A stretch of DNA of 64,000 nucleotides from Gammaproteobacteria bacterium (GTDB lineage Bacteria > Pseudomonadota > Gammaproteobacteria > Arenicellales > Poriferihabitantaceae): positions 62,001-126,000 of the forward strand of contig JAHEGU010000002.1 in assembly GCA_024644945.1 (NCBI GenBank). The letters run 5' to 3'. The notes under the pieces are model-generated. The model had not been told where the DNA came from, ran no database searches, and saw only the letters and a list, made by a program, of their open reading frames with translations. Made by a program: the position numbers and the translations under genes. This document shows, one piece after another, positions 36,799 to 46,343 of the stretch; position 1 is the first letter of the stretch, and every line of letters starts with the position of its first letter.

Positions 36799-37794
36799 CT
36801 AGGAATAGTTGAACAAAGCAAGCGTTTTGAGGCATCGGTGTCTATGTGATTCACCGGCAGCAGGTTCGATTCTACAACCTGGTATCTCAAGTCCATAGTC
36901 GATGTCCAATCTGTCCAAGTCGAGCACTGCCCTTGAAAGATGAGACAGTTTTTGCTCCTGGTCTTCTCCTTCGGTTTCCTGCCATCGAAGCCAGACTTGT
37001 TCACCTTTTGTGGCGCTGAAATTTTTAAGCCACCATCCTTTTCCTCGTGCCACGACTTTCCAGTCTACATGCATCACACTATCCCCCGACTGATAGGCTT
37101 TATGACCCGCGAAGTCGTCGTTTCCAGTTTCCACCGCGTTGAAGTTATCCACTTCACTGGACCAGTAATCCAGGCCACTGCCCACTTCAGCTGGTTTTGG
37201 ATAAACCAAGCAATTGTGATCGGCCTCAACGTAAGCCCAGGCGCGGAACAATCCAAGCGGAAATCTTGTTTCAAGCACAACCCGATCGACCGGAAGAATT
37301 CCTCTTTTTCTGGTGGGTTTGGAAACAGTTAATGTGGCTTCGGATTCTGGATCGAGATCCACACGCGCGGCATCGGGCAACTGATGCCCATCAACGTAAG
37401 CGCCAATTCCTGCCCGAGGTGCATTGTATGTATTGTGCAGCCGAAAAGGATATCTTGCGTCGGCTCCACAAAAAACCGCTTCCGCATTGCTTGTAGTGAG
37501 TTCAATACCAACCAGGTTTTTCCATGTCTGGAACAGTGCGGCCATCCCTAATCCGGTGAGAAGGAAAGTCAGCAAGAAGCCAGGATTGCTGCCATAGTTG
37601 TTCGAGCCAAATAACATTGCAAAAAGCATAGCCCCATACAAAATTCCAAAGCGAGTGGGTAGAATATAAACTTGGCGGGGGTTAACTCGAATTACGCCTG
37701 ACGGATCCGGTGCAGTAGTGCGGACCAGACTTTGAAACCATCGCCACAAACGATCGCTGGGCGGTATGTTTCTTAGTTTAGGGAATGCTAACAT
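36799..37794 (-). CDS. DUF58 protein
   Basis: A 331-residue protein with two N-terminal membrane segments (about 45-90) and a DUF58 domain. The core motif is 'AYQSGDSVMHVDWKVVARGKGWWLKNF', the usual 'YxxGDxxxxIDWkxxAR' pattern. The von Willebrand-like fold found in longer DUF58 proteins is truncated here. Its start overlaps the MoxR-type ATPase gene by 17 bases and it ends 13 bases before tgpA. The three proteins are thought to act together in envelope assembly or stress. Confidence 0.88.
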   Translation of the reverse strand: MLAFPKLRNIPPSDRLWRWFQSLVRTTAPDPSGVIRVNPRQVYILPTRFGILYGAMLFAMLFGSNNYGSNPGFLLTFLLTGLGMAALFQTWKNLVGIELTTSNAEAVFCGADARYPFRLHNTYNAPRAGIGAYVDGHQLPDAARVDLDPESEATLTVSKPTRKRGILPVDRVVLETRFPLGLFRAWAYVEADHNCLVYPKPAEVGSGLDYWSSEVDNFNAVETGNDDFAGHKAYQSGDSVMHVDWKVVARGKGWWLKNFSATKGEQVWLRWQETEGEDQEQKLSHLSRAVLDLDRLDIDYGLEIPGCRIEPAAGESHRHRCLKTLALFNYS

Positions 37795-38689
37795 TTTCCA
37801 GAATCAAGCTTTCTAGTTTGGTGCTCGGTTCTCTTGCCGACAGGTGGTGGACGCTATAAGGAATAATAGTCTGCAGATCTTCAGGCAGCACATGATTTCG
37901 TCCGTGCACGACCGCCCAGGCCTTGGTCGCCTCAAGTAATGACATACCTGCCCGAGGTGAATATCCGCTTCGAAAGGCAGGATCGTGGCGCGTGTAGGCG
38001 ATAATTGCTTGGAGATAATCAAGAAGTTTATTGGAGACCGTAACCTGGGCTACGCTGGTTTGCGCCAGTGCCAGTGACTCGCTGCTGAATACCGGTCGCA
38101 AAGAGCTCAGTTTTTGCCTGGGATCAGGATTCTTCAGCATATTCCGTTCAGCTTCCCGATCCGGATAGCCTAAGCTGATCCCTAGCATAAATCGATCAAG
38201 CTGGGAATCGGGCAATGAGAATGTGCCAGTCTGTTCTGTTGGATTGCGGGTCGCGATAACAAAAAACGGGCGGGGCAGGGGGCGGGTTTTTCGGTCAATG
38301 GTGACTTGCCGTTCTTCCATAGCCTCTAACAGTGCGCTCTGGCATTTTGGCGTTGCGCGATTGATCTCGTCAGCCAATACCAACTGTGTAAAAATCGGAC
38401 CCGGGTGGAAGGTAAAGGCGGCCGTTTCCTGATCAAATATTGTGACACCTGTAATATCTGCAGGCAGCAGGTCACTGGTAAACTGAATGCGCTTAAAATT
38501 GAGGCCGAATAGACGGGCGAGCACGTTGGCCAAAGTTGTTTTGCCAACACCTGGTTTATCGGTGATCAGCAGGTGTCCGTTGGCGAGTAGGGTGGATATG
38601 GCGAGTCGAATGACGCGATCCTTTCCTAGTATGACTTGACTAGCTTGCGCGATGAGCGCGTCGATGGCCGATTGAATTTCGTTGTTCAA
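37778..38689 (-). CDS. MoxR-family AAA+ ATPase
   Basis: A 303-residue AAA+ ATPase with Walker A 'DKPGVGKTTLANVLA', Walker B 'LVLADEINRATPK', sensor 1 'FFVIATRNPTEQ' and the arginine finger region 'LPDSQLDRFML'. 'SGYSPRAGMSLLEATKAWA' is the lid domain block. MoxR ATPases act as chaperones for metal or complex maturation with a DUF58 or VWA partner, which is encoded directly downstream and overlaps. It is the first gene of the operon. Confidence 0.93.
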   Translation of the reverse strand: MNNEIQSAIDALIAQASQVILGKDRVIRLAISTLLANGHLLITDKPGVGKTTLANVLARLFGLNFKRIQFTSDLLPADITGVTIFDQETAAFTFHPGPIFTQLVLADEINRATPKCQSALLEAMEERQVTIDRKTRPLPRPFFVIATRNPTEQTGTFSLPDSQLDRFMLGISLGYPDREAERNMLKNPDPRQKLSSLRPVFSSESLALAQTSVAQVTVSNKLLDYLQAIIAYTRHDPAFRSGYSPRAGMSLLEATKAWAVVHGRNHVLPEDLQTIIPYSVHHLSAREPSTKLESLILENVSIP

Positions 38690-38798
38690 TTTGTTATGTC
38701 CAGAATATTCTCAAAATTATTGGCACAGACTTTGGCTGGTCGCAATGACCGGCTCGGAATCTGATTTTATGTAAAAACTCTTCCCTTAGGATAATCGC

Positions 38799-40007
38799 AT
38801 GAAGTTTTCTAGTTTAACCGAACGTATTGCTGGAGACAGCGTGGATGCATGGGATGTGCATTATCGCGGTATGGGCCGCCTGGAGGCAGGGGAGGATATC
38901 ATCCTGCTCAGCGTCGGGCAGGAGTCAGGAGAAGTGACGCCGGCGCCGATTGTTGACGCGGCGATCAAAAGTCTGCGTGAGGGAAGACACCACTATACAT
39001 CGGTTGAGGGTACCGATCGGCTGCGCGCTGCCATTGCAGCAAAACATCAATCATTGACTGGACAGAAGGTCGGTGCAGGTAATTGTGCGGTGTTCAATGG
39101 TGCTCAGAATGCATTATTCTCGGTCGCACAGTGTTTGCTGGAATCCGGTGACCAAGTGATTTTATCCGAGCCATATTACACGACCTATCCGGCGACGGTA
39201 ACCGCATCGGGGGCGGAGCTGATCAGTGTGCCGTCGCGGGCTGAAGACCGATTTCAGATTGATCCGGATGAGATCGCTAGACGTGTCACCCCTCAGACCC
39301 GTGCGATATTGCTTAATTCTCCAAATAATCCCACCGGCGCTGTATACACACGCCAGCAGTTTGAGGCTGTTGTGGATTTGTGCCTAAAAAACCAAATCTG
39401 GTTGATCAGCGATGAGGTATATCAGGAAATCCTGCCTGAAAAAGATCGTTTCAGCCCTGCATCGCTGAATCGGGCAGCGGAAATTTGTATTACGATCTCA
39501 AGTCTATCCAAGTCCCACCGTATGACTGGATGGAGGCTGGGCTGGGTGGTGGGACCGACATCACTGATCCAGCACCTCAGTAATTTGTTAATGTGTATGG
39601 CATATGGTATGCCCACTTTTATCCAAGATGCCGCCGCCGCGGCGCTAGAAAGCGATCATGAAACAGCTGCAATCGTCAGGAGTAGCCTGGGTAGTCGCCG
39701 GCGTGCGTTAGTCAATGCGCTTCAAGATATTGATGGTATTGATCTTTTCAGTGCAGAGGGGGGAATGTTTGTGGTATTCGATATTCGCAAGTTGCCTATC
39801 TCAAGTCAGGATTTTGCCAGTAAGTTATTGGATCGATACGATGTGGCGGTGCTTCCCTGTGATGGATTTGGTCCAAGCGGCACCGGATTGCTGAGAGTCA
39901 GCCTGTGCGTCCCAGAACAGCAATTGGTCGTTGCGGCAGGACGGATTGTCGAATACGTGGAATCGATCCTGGCAGGGCCTGATAAAAATACAGTAGATGC
40001 TGAATAG
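38799..40007 (+). CDS. AruH-like pyridoxal-phosphate aminotransferase
   Basis: A 402-residue fold-type I aminotransferase. The pyridoxal-phosphate-binding Lys is in 'SSLSKSHRMTGWRLGW', the Asn contact in 'NSPNNPTGAVYT' and the Asp-Tyr pair in 'SDEVYQEIL'. The N-terminus 'ERIAGDSVDAWDVHYRGMGRLE' and several later blocks resemble AruH, the arginine:pyruvate transaminase of Pseudomonas aeruginosa, more than generic aspartate transaminases. Arginine as substrate is an inference; no AruI decarboxylase is present in the window. The gene is followed after 78 bases by the dimethylglycine-dehydrogenase-like gene. Confidence 0.85.
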   Translation: MKFSSLTERIAGDSVDAWDVHYRGMGRLEAGEDIILLSVGQESGEVTPAPIVDAAIKSLREGRHHYTSVEGTDRLRAAIAAKHQSLTGQKVGAGNCAVFNGAQNALFSVAQCLLESGDQVILSEPYYTTYPATVTASGAELISVPSRAEDRFQIDPDEIARRVTPQTRAILLNSPNNPTGAVYTRQQFEAVVDLCLKNQIWLISDEVYQEILPEKDRFSPASLNRAAEICITISSLSKSHRMTGWRLGWVVGPTSLIQHLSNLLMCMAYGMPTFIQDAAAAALESDHETAAIVRSSLGSRRRALVNALQDIDGIDLFSAEGGMFVVFDIRKLPISSQDFASKLLDRYDVAVLPCDGFGPSGTGLLRVSLCVPEQQLVVAAGRIVEYVESILAGPDKNTVDAE

Positions 40008-40085
40008 AACCGCTCGGCGCACTTATCGGACGTCTGACGTCTGGCGTCGCAACAAAGACAACACATATATCGTAGAACAGAAAAT

Positions 40086-42515
40086 ATGAAAACACATGCT
40101 CAGGTGGTGGTAATCGGTGGTGGGCTAGTCGGCTGCAGCATCCTTTATCACCTCACCAAACTGGGATGGTCCGATGTGGTGTTGCTGGAACGTAACGAGC
40201 TGACATCGGGTTCGACTTGGCATGCTGCGGCCAATACCCACGGTCTGCACGATAACAATAATATTTCAAGACTGCAGTACTACACTATGAAGGTGTACCA
40301 GGAGTTAGAGGCAGAAACCGGGCAATCCTGCGGATTACACCATCCCGGATCAATCTATCTGGCCTGCACTAATGACCGTGTGCATCAACTGCGTATTCAG
40401 GCCGCGAAGGCCCATGCATTTGACGCAGATTTTTACGAGATTTCTCTGCAGGAGGCAAAGGAGCTGCATCCACTGCTTAATCTGGATAATGTAAAGTGTG
40501 CGATGTTCGAACCAATGGCGGGCCATGTAGATCCTTCTGGTGTCACCCATGCCTATGCCAACGGTGCACGCAGGAACGGTGCTGAGATACATCGATTTAC
40601 CCCTGTAATTGAGACCACTCCCCGACTTGACGGGACCTGGAATGTGGTCACAGAAAAAGGCACGGTGCACGCGGAGCATGTTGTAAATGCCGCGGGCCTA
40701 TGGGGCAGGGAAGTGGGTCGTCTGGCTGGCCTAGAGCTTCCACTTATGACGATGGAGCACCAGTATTTCGTTACCGAGGAAATCCCGGAGATTGCAGCGC
40801 TTGACCGGGAGCTGCCCGCGGTGGCGGACCGAGACATGGAGTACTACCTGCGGCAGGAAGGTAAAGGCCTGCTGGTAGGTGCATATGAAAAAGACGGGCG
40901 ATTCTGGGCCGAGGATGGCACGCCGCTGGATTTCGGGCATGATCTTCTCCCAGAAGATCTCGACCGAATAACTGACAACGTCATGCGGGCCTGTGACCGA
41001 ATTCCTGCGCTGGCCGAAGCCGGCGTTAAGCAGGTAATAAATGGCCCCATGATCTGGTCACCGGACTCATCGGCCCTTCTCGGTCCCGCACGGGGACTGA
41101 AGAATTACTGGTGCTGCAATGGCATCATTCCAGGGTTTAGCCAGAGTGCCGGGCTTGGCCTGACCCTGGCACAGTGGATTGTAGAGGGTGAGCCGGAGCT
41201 GGATATGTTCCCGTGGGATGTGACACGCTTCGGCGACTGGGCGACCAAGGATTATGCTAAAGCCCGAGCCCTGGATACTTACAGTACTCGCTTCAGTATT
41301 CACTTTCCTAATGAAGAACGGGAAGCTGGCCGACCTCTCGGTAAACGTCCTGTGTACGATATGCAGCGGGAGATGGGGGCAGTGTTTGGTTTCTCATTTG
41401 GATATGAGCATCCGCATTGGTATGCGCCTGAAGGAGTTCTCCAGGAGGATGAGTTTACGTTTGAACGTCCACGTTGGTTCGATGTCATGGGGCAGGAGGC
41501 AGAGACACTGCGCACCTCTGTTGGTGTGGTTGATACGTCGAACTTCGCTAAGTACTTAATTTCAGGTCCTAATGCAAGGCAGTGGTTGGACAAGATAATC
41601 GCTAACTATGTTCCGAAAGAAAATGGACGTACCTGTCTGACACCATTACTCGGTTTACGCGGGGGACTGGCGGGAGATTTTACCGTCGCCCGCCTTGAGG
41701 ACGATAAACTGTTCATGATCGGGTCAGGTATCGCTGAGGACTACCACTGCAGGTTATTCGATCAATATTTACCCGCCGAAGGAGTAAGCTTTGAATCGCG
41801 GACCCAGGCCATGTGCGGCTTTAATGTTGCGGGTCCCAATGCGCGTAAGCTGATGGAGAGCATGACCGCTATGTCCTGGGGAAATGACGACCTTCGATTT
41901 ATGCGTAATCGTGTCATTAATTTCGACGGCTATGAGGTGATCGTTATCCGGGTATCGTTTACTGGTGATCTCGGTTACGAGATGTATGTAGCTGAAGAAA
42001 ATCAGCTACGCCTTTACCAATCCATTTTTGAGCATGGCAAGGATCTGGGTATCCGACCTGTGGGATCGCGTGCCCTTGGCTCCATGCGCATTGAAAAAGG
42101 CTATGGCAGCTGGAGTCGCGAGTATTCGCCCGAGTGGTATCCCACCGAGTCGAGAATGGATTTTCTGGTCAAAACAGACAAGCCGGTATTCCATGGCCGA
42201 GAAGCCTATATGAAGATAAAGGATCAGCCTCCGCGTCAACTAATGTGCAATTTTCAAATTGATACCAAACCAGGTAAGGACGGTGCGGATGCGTGGGGCG
42301 GAGAAGCCATATTCCGCAATGGCAAATACGTGGGTCGTATCACGTCCGGATCCTACAGTTTTACGTTTAATACCTCTGTTGCGATTGGCTACGTGGATGC
42401 TGATCAGGCAAACCCGGGAGAGGATTTTGAAGTCGCTGTACTAGGTATCCCTACTAAGGCCAGGTTGCTCGAAAAGCCATTGTTCGATCCGAATGGAGAA
42501 AAACTTAGAGCCTAA
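40086..42515 (+). CDS. Dimethylglycine/sarcosine dehydrogenase-like flavoprotein with GcvT domain
   Basis: An 809-residue enzyme with four parts: an FAD-binding DAO domain (residues 1-370) with 'VVVIGGGLVGCSILYHL', a short FAO middle domain (about 375-430), a GcvT aminomethyltransferase domain (about 435-700) and a GcvT C-terminal barrel (about 710-805). 'GSTWHAAAN' corresponds to the site where mammalian dimethylglycine dehydrogenase binds FAD covalently through His. These enzymes oxidatively demethylate N-methyl glycines and hand the one-carbon unit to tetrahydrofolate. Dimethylglycine is the most likely substrate, as in glycine betaine breakdown, but no betaine genes are seen in the window. 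Confidence 0.88.
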   Translation: MKTHAQVVVIGGGLVGCSILYHLTKLGWSDVVLLERNELTSGSTWHAAANTHGLHDNNNISRLQYYTMKVYQELEAETGQSCGLHHPGSIYLACTNDRVHQLRIQAAKAHAFDADFYEISLQEAKELHPLLNLDNVKCAMFEPMAGHVDPSGVTHAYANGARRNGAEIHRFTPVIETTPRLDGTWNVVTEKGTVHAEHVVNAAGLWGREVGRLAGLELPLMTMEHQYFVTEEIPEIAALDRELPAVADRDMEYYLRQEGKGLLVGAYEKDGRFWAEDGTPLDFGHDLLPEDLDRITDNVMRACDRIPALAEAGVKQVINGPMIWSPDSSALLGPARGLKNYWCCNGIIPGFSQSAGLGLTLAQWIVEGEPELDMFPWDVTRFGDWATKDYAKARALDTYSTRFSIHFPNEEREAGRPLGKRPVYDMQREMGAVFGFSFGYEHPHWYAPEGVLQEDEFTFERPRWFDVMGQEAETLRTSVGVVDTSNFAKYLISGPNARQWLDKIIANYVPKENGRTCLTPLLGLRGGLAGDFTVARLEDDKLFMIGSGIAEDYHCRLFDQYLPAEGVSFESRTQAMCGFNVAGPNARKLMESMTAMSWGNDDLRFMRNRVINFDGYEVIVIRVSFTGDLGYEMYVAEENQLRLYQSIFEHGKDLGIRPVGSRALGSMRIEKGYGSWSREYSPEWYPTESRMDFLVKTDKPVFHGREAYMKIKDQPPRQLMCNFQIDTKPGKDGADAWGGEAIFRNGKYVGRITSGSYSFTFNTSVAIGYVDADQANPGEDFEVAVLGIPTKARLLEKPLFDPNGEKLRA

Positions 42516-42563
42516 AAAGTGTGGCGTGATTTGGGGTCGCTAATACATCGAGTTAAAAAAGGA

Positions 42564-42638
42564 GGTTCCGTTTATTCGGAGCCCCGTTAGGGGCAAGCAG
42601 AGTAAATCCATCGCAAACACTGGCCAATTCTAAGGCCA
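42564..42638. repeat. Three stem-loop sequences downstream of the GcvT-type gene
   Basis: The 180-base gap after the dehydrogenase gene holds GGTTCCG-TTTATT-CGGAGCC (42564-42583), GCCCC-GTTA-GGGGC (42581-42594) and TGGCC-AATTCTAA-GGCCA (42621-42638). The first two share three bases and cannot form together. None is followed by a T run, so they are not classic terminators. Confidence 0.35.
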
Positions 42639-42695
42639 ACTCTGAGGTTTAGTCGCGTGAACTAAAGTAATCCCGATTTATTTGCACACTTAATC

Positions 42696-43148
42696 CTATC
42701 GTTTGATATGGCAGCCCTGGCATTGCCCCACGAGACGCCCTGCAGGGTAGTAATCAGGCGGGTCCGCCTGCGCAGCGCTGCGTGCCATTGAAAGCTTGTC
42801 GCGAAAATTTTCCATGTGTTGGTCTATGAGAGGGTGGTTAGATTCTTTCCCACCTGTATTGAGAGACCGGGAAATGATTTCTATATTTGAAAGTTCAGCA
42901 TTGACCTCTTCTTTCTTGTTCGCTGATTGGTATTCTGTGTCAGAAAGTAATCTATCTAACTTGCCGATGCTGATCGCCATTTTCTGCATAGACGTCCTTA
43001 CCTCCTGACTTTCCAGATAAACGAAATCAGGCGGGTATGTGGCTTTGCGAATTTCGGCGCACCCTCCTAGCACTGCCGAAGCAAGTAGCACTGCGATCAA
43101 ACTCAGAGGCGCATATGGGGCCTTTTTTGCAGATTTGGACTTAATCAA
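42696..43148 (-). CDS. Cytochrome c'-like lipoprotein
   Basis: A 150-residue predicted lipoprotein: basic n-region 'KSKSAKK', hydrophobic core and lipobox 'AVLGGC'. The mature protein looks like an all-helical bundle and ends with the haem-attachment motif 'CQGCH' three residues from the C-terminus. A single CxxCH at the extreme C-terminus of a helical protein is the hallmark of the cytochrome c' type, which binds NO or takes part in electron transfer. The usual axial-ligand Met cannot be placed with certainty. The start is TTG. A perfect FNR/ANR box lies about 62 bases upstream, so expression is probably induced under low oxygen. Confidence 0.75.
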   Translation of the reverse strand: MIKSKSAKKAPYAPLSLIAVLLASAVLGGCAEIRKATYPPDFVYLESQEVRTSMQKMAISIGKLDRLLSDTEYQSANKKEEVNAELSNIEIISRSLNTGGKESNHPLIDQHMENFRDKLSMARSAAQADPPDYYPAGRLVGQCQGCHIKR

Positions 43149-43209
43149 GTTATGCTTTCTAAATGTGCGTGTGTACCATTCTACGCTATCAACTCACAGC
43201 TGAATTAGG

Positions 43210-43223
43210 TTGATTTCGATCAA
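43210..43223. promoter_or_regulatory. FNR/ANR box TTGATTTCGATCAA
   Basis: The sequence matches the TTGAT-N4-ATCAA consensus of FNR, ANR and DNR with no mismatch and is a perfect palindrome in its arms. It lies 62 bases upstream of the cytochrome c'-like gene on the minus strand. A TAGAAT (43178-43183, minus strand) about 36 bases on could be the -10 element, a little farther than the ideal spacing. The rest of the 431-base gap (43149-43579) is AT-rich and has no gene; it also has a hairpin CAGCC-N7-GGCTG at 43459-43476 of unclear role. Confidence 0.75.
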
Positions 43224-43579
43224 GTCAGTACACAGATGTTGGTCTATAAAATCGTTTAAATTTTTACGGGCACAAATTATTTAGTTGCTTCGAGAATAGT
43301 GAAATAAAACCAAATTATCGACTAATAATTAAATGCAATCAATGTCGTAAGACCACATGTTTCTAACAGGCTGAACAAAACTCTAGAATTAGCCAGTTAT
43401 CAAATTGGGTGATGGTCAGAGCGAGCAAGCGGGAAGCTTTTTACGGCACCGCGTGTCGTCAGCCTGATGAAGGCTGGAAAGTGCAGAGTTAAAGTCGAAG
43501 TATTTCTTATACTTGAACCTAAATGACTGCTTATGCAATGTCGGCTGAACTAATCTGGCTGCGCACCTACTGACTTGAG

Positions 43580-46213
43580 CTAGTCTGGTGCGATGGATTT
43601 TTCTCGGCGCCTGCGCTGCACCCAAAATATCAATCCTAACAACAGCGTGGCCGGGATATAGAATACCTCCTTCGGCACACGATCTTTCTCGCTTCGGATT
43701 ACGCCCACCTCTACCGGTTGGTCACCATAATAATCGAACGACTTTCCAATTGACTCGAAAAATGGGGTGCCCGGAAAAGGTTCCTCAATCAGGGCCCTGT
43801 CATTTTCCATAACTATATTAAGACCCGCAGTCTGCAACCGATCCGGGGCTTTTGCTTCATCACCGACCGGAACAAGTATAGTGGTACTGGTGATATCTCC
43901 GCTGTCAAAATCCGGCCCCTTGACCGTCATGGTGATAACACTGCCAGGCGCCGCGTCGCCTACGACCTCATAGATCATCGAAGGGGAAAGATCGTCGAAG
44001 GGCGGATCGACCCGATCGAGCCAGAATCCGGGTCGGAAGAGGGTAAATGCCACTAATAATAACGCGACGGACTCCCATATCCGATTGCGTATAACCAGCC
44101 AGCCCTGAGTGGCGGAGGCAAATAGCATCATCGCAATGACAGCCACCACAAACACGAAAATAGCCTTAGCTGGAGATACATCGATCAGCAGAAGTTCCGT
44201 GTTAAATATAAACAGAAAGGGCAGCAGCGCGGTTCGAATGTCATAAGCGAATCCTTGCAGGCCTGTTCTAATCGGGTCACCGCCCGAGATCGCTGCCGCC
44301 GCGAATGCTGCAAGGCCTACAGGGGGCGTGTCGTCAGCCAGTATGCCAAAGTAGAACACGAAGAGGTGAACAGCGATCAAAGGTACGATCAGACCGTTGG
44401 CAGCCCCAAGGGTTATAATCACCGGGGCCATCAGCGAGGACACCACGATGTAGTTTGCCGTAGTGGGCAGACCCATACCGAGAATTAGACTCATCACGGC
44501 AACCAGGATAAGCATCAGAATCAGGCTGCCTCCGGACAGAAATTCGACGAATTCCCCGACGACCTGATGGGCTCCTGTAAGGGAAATTGTGCCTACGATG
44601 ATTCCTGCTGCACCAGTGGCCACACCAATACCGATCATGTTCCGTGAGCCGGAAATCATGCCATCCACCCATTCTCCAACACCGCGCCTGAAGGCTGTGC
44701 CCAGATGACCGCTGCCGCGAAAAATCGCTTTAATCGGGTGCTGCGTAAGCGCGACTGTAATCATGGCAATGGTGGCCCAGAAGGCGGAAAGTCCCGGTGA
44801 GAGTCTTTCTACGATGATGCACCAGATCAAGATAACAATTGGCAGAATGTAGTAAAGCCCTGTAATGGCGGTGGCACCGGCCCTCGGCAATTCGGTTATT
44901 GGAGCATCGGGCGAATCGACAGTCAGATCAGGATGACGTGACGCAAGCCACAGCAGTATCAGGTAAAAGACCGAACAGCCAATCACCACGATGGTGAATG
45001 CCATATCAGGAGCGGCTGTTTTGATCCACCCCATTCCGTAATAGACGATCAGTCCGAGTATCGCGATACCGATAAACCCACCAAGAAACCCGATAATCTT
45101 GGTAGCAAATGTAAGTGTAGAGGGGGGCTTCTTTAGCCCTTTAAGATCCATTTTCATGGCCTCAAGATGCACGATATATACCAATGCAATATAGGACACC
45201 AGTGCAGGCACCAGGGCATGTTTGATGATATCGGTATAAGCAATACCGGTAAACTCAGAAATGAGGAAGGCGGCAGCGCCCATCACGGGCGGGGTGAGCT
45301 GGCCATTGGTAGAGGACGCGACCTCTACCGCTCCTGCTTTCTCCGGGGAAAAACCGGTACGTTTCATCAACGGAATCGTAAACGTGCCGGTTGTCACGGT
45401 ATTGGCAATCGACGATCCGGAATAAAGTCCGCTCAGCGCCGAAGCCACTACTGCAGCCTTTGCAGGGCCGCCGCGAAAGTGGCCGAGGAGGGCAAAAGCA
45501 ATCTTGATAAAGAAATTTCCCGCACCGGCCTTTTCCAGGATCGATCCAAATAGCACAAACAGAAAGATCAGAGATGCCGAGACACCCAGGGCGACGCCGA
45601 AAACGCCTTCGCTTTGCATCCAGTAGTGCCACATGGCCTTGCCATAAGAGGCGCCCTTCCAGCGGATGGCATCGGGCAGGTTATCCGAGTGACCGAAAAA
45701 CACATAAAGTACAAATACAGAAGCAACGATTACCAGCGGTAAACCGAGGGCGCGATAGACGGTTATCCCCAATACCAGCATACCGATTGTGGATATAACC
45801 AGATCACCACCAGTTGGCAATCCCGCGCGAACTGCTATTTCGTTGCGCAACACCACGATATATAGACACGACATAATTCCAAGGGCCGCCAGAAGCCAGT
45901 CGTACCAGGGAATCGTGTCGCGAGGACTCGATTTGAAAAGCGGGAAAGCCATCGCGGCGAGAAACAGGGCAAACGCAAGGTGAATCAGGCGGGCATTGGA
46001 GTTGGTCACCACCAGACTGATGCCGGTCATATCAGTCAGTGTAAACGGCAGATTGGAAGCGATATAGAGCTGAAACAATGCCCAGATAAATGCCACTCCT
46101 GGTATCAGGTTGCGCATTAACCCTTGTGGATTTCGCGCACCGGTATCAACCGATGCGACAAGATCGTCCGCGGTTACGCCAGTCTTGGCGCTAGTTTCTG
46201 AATTGCCTGCCAT
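43580..46213 (-). CDS. Fused TRAP transporter permease (DctQM type) with DUF3394 domain
   Basis: An 877-residue membrane protein with about 18 or more hydrophobic segments. It fuses the small and large TRAP permease subunits, as is usual for TAXI-type TRAP systems. Blocks such as 'SGLYSGSSIANTVTTGTFTIPLMKR' and 'LGMGLPTTANYIVVSSLMAPVI' are TRAP DctM signatures. After residue about 690 follows a DUF3394-type periplasmic domain ('PSMIYEVVGDAAPGSVITMTVKGP') and a last membrane segment. It uses the sodium gradient and the binding protein encoded upstream. 'GAAGGAAAAAATACT' before the ATG is a good ribosome site. The gene is separated from its binding-protein gene by a strong terminator hairpin. 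Confidence 0.93.
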   Translation of the reverse strand: MAGNSETSAKTGVTADDLVASVDTGARNPQGLMRNLIPGVAFIWALFQLYIASNLPFTLTDMTGISLVVTNSNARLIHLAFALFLAAMAFPLFKSSPRDTIPWYDWLLAALGIMSCLYIVVLRNEIAVRAGLPTGGDLVISTIGMLVLGITVYRALGLPLVIVASVFVLYVFFGHSDNLPDAIRWKGASYGKAMWHYWMQSEGVFGVALGVSASLIFLFVLFGSILEKAGAGNFFIKIAFALLGHFRGGPAKAAVVASALSGLYSGSSIANTVTTGTFTIPLMKRTGFSPEKAGAVEVASSTNGQLTPPVMGAAAFLISEFTGIAYTDIIKHALVPALVSYIALVYIVHLEAMKMDLKGLKKPPSTLTFATKIIGFLGGFIGIAILGLIVYYGMGWIKTAAPDMAFTIVVIGCSVFYLILLWLASRHPDLTVDSPDAPITELPRAGATAITGLYYILPIVILIWCIIVERLSPGLSAFWATIAMITVALTQHPIKAIFRGSGHLGTAFRRGVGEWVDGMISGSRNMIGIGVATGAAGIIVGTISLTGAHQVVGEFVEFLSGGSLILMLILVAVMSLILGMGLPTTANYIVVSSLMAPVIITLGAANGLIVPLIAVHLFVFYFGILADDTPPVGLAAFAAAAISGGDPIRTGLQGFAYDIRTALLPFLFIFNTELLLIDVSPAKAIFVFVVAVIAMMLFASATQGWLVIRNRIWESVALLLVAFTLFRPGFWLDRVDPPFDDLSPSMIYEVVGDAAPGSVITMTVKGPDFDSGDITSTTILVPVGDEAKAPDRLQTAGLNIVMENDRALIEEPFPGTPFFESIGKSFDYYGDQPVEVGVIRSEKDRVPKEVFYIPATLLLGLIFWVQRRRREKSIAPD

Positions 46214-46343
46214 AGTATTTTTTCCTTCGTGTTTTATTTAATAGAAGTTCAAAAAATTGGAAACCGACCAGTGTCAGACTACCCAGGCGAAGTTTTATCG
46301 ACCGCGAAGGTGCTTGGAATACATAAAGAAGGTCGTTGGGCCC

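Noticed and set aside
38721-38740. TTGGCACAGACTTTGGC upstream of the AruH-like gene as a sigma-54 promoter
   Set aside because: The spacing between GG and GC is eleven and not ten bases, and the -12 element reads GGC; sigma-54 sites rarely tolerate this.
42516-42695. Glycine riboswitch after the GcvT-type gene (GGGGCAA-like string)
   Set aside because: Only a short string resembles the motif, the core helices are missing and no gene lies downstream in the same direction.
43459-43476. Hairpin CAGCC-TGATGAA-GGCTG as terminator of the TRAP operon
   Set aside because: It is 100 bases beyond the stop, the stem is only five pairs and no T run follows on the minus strand.
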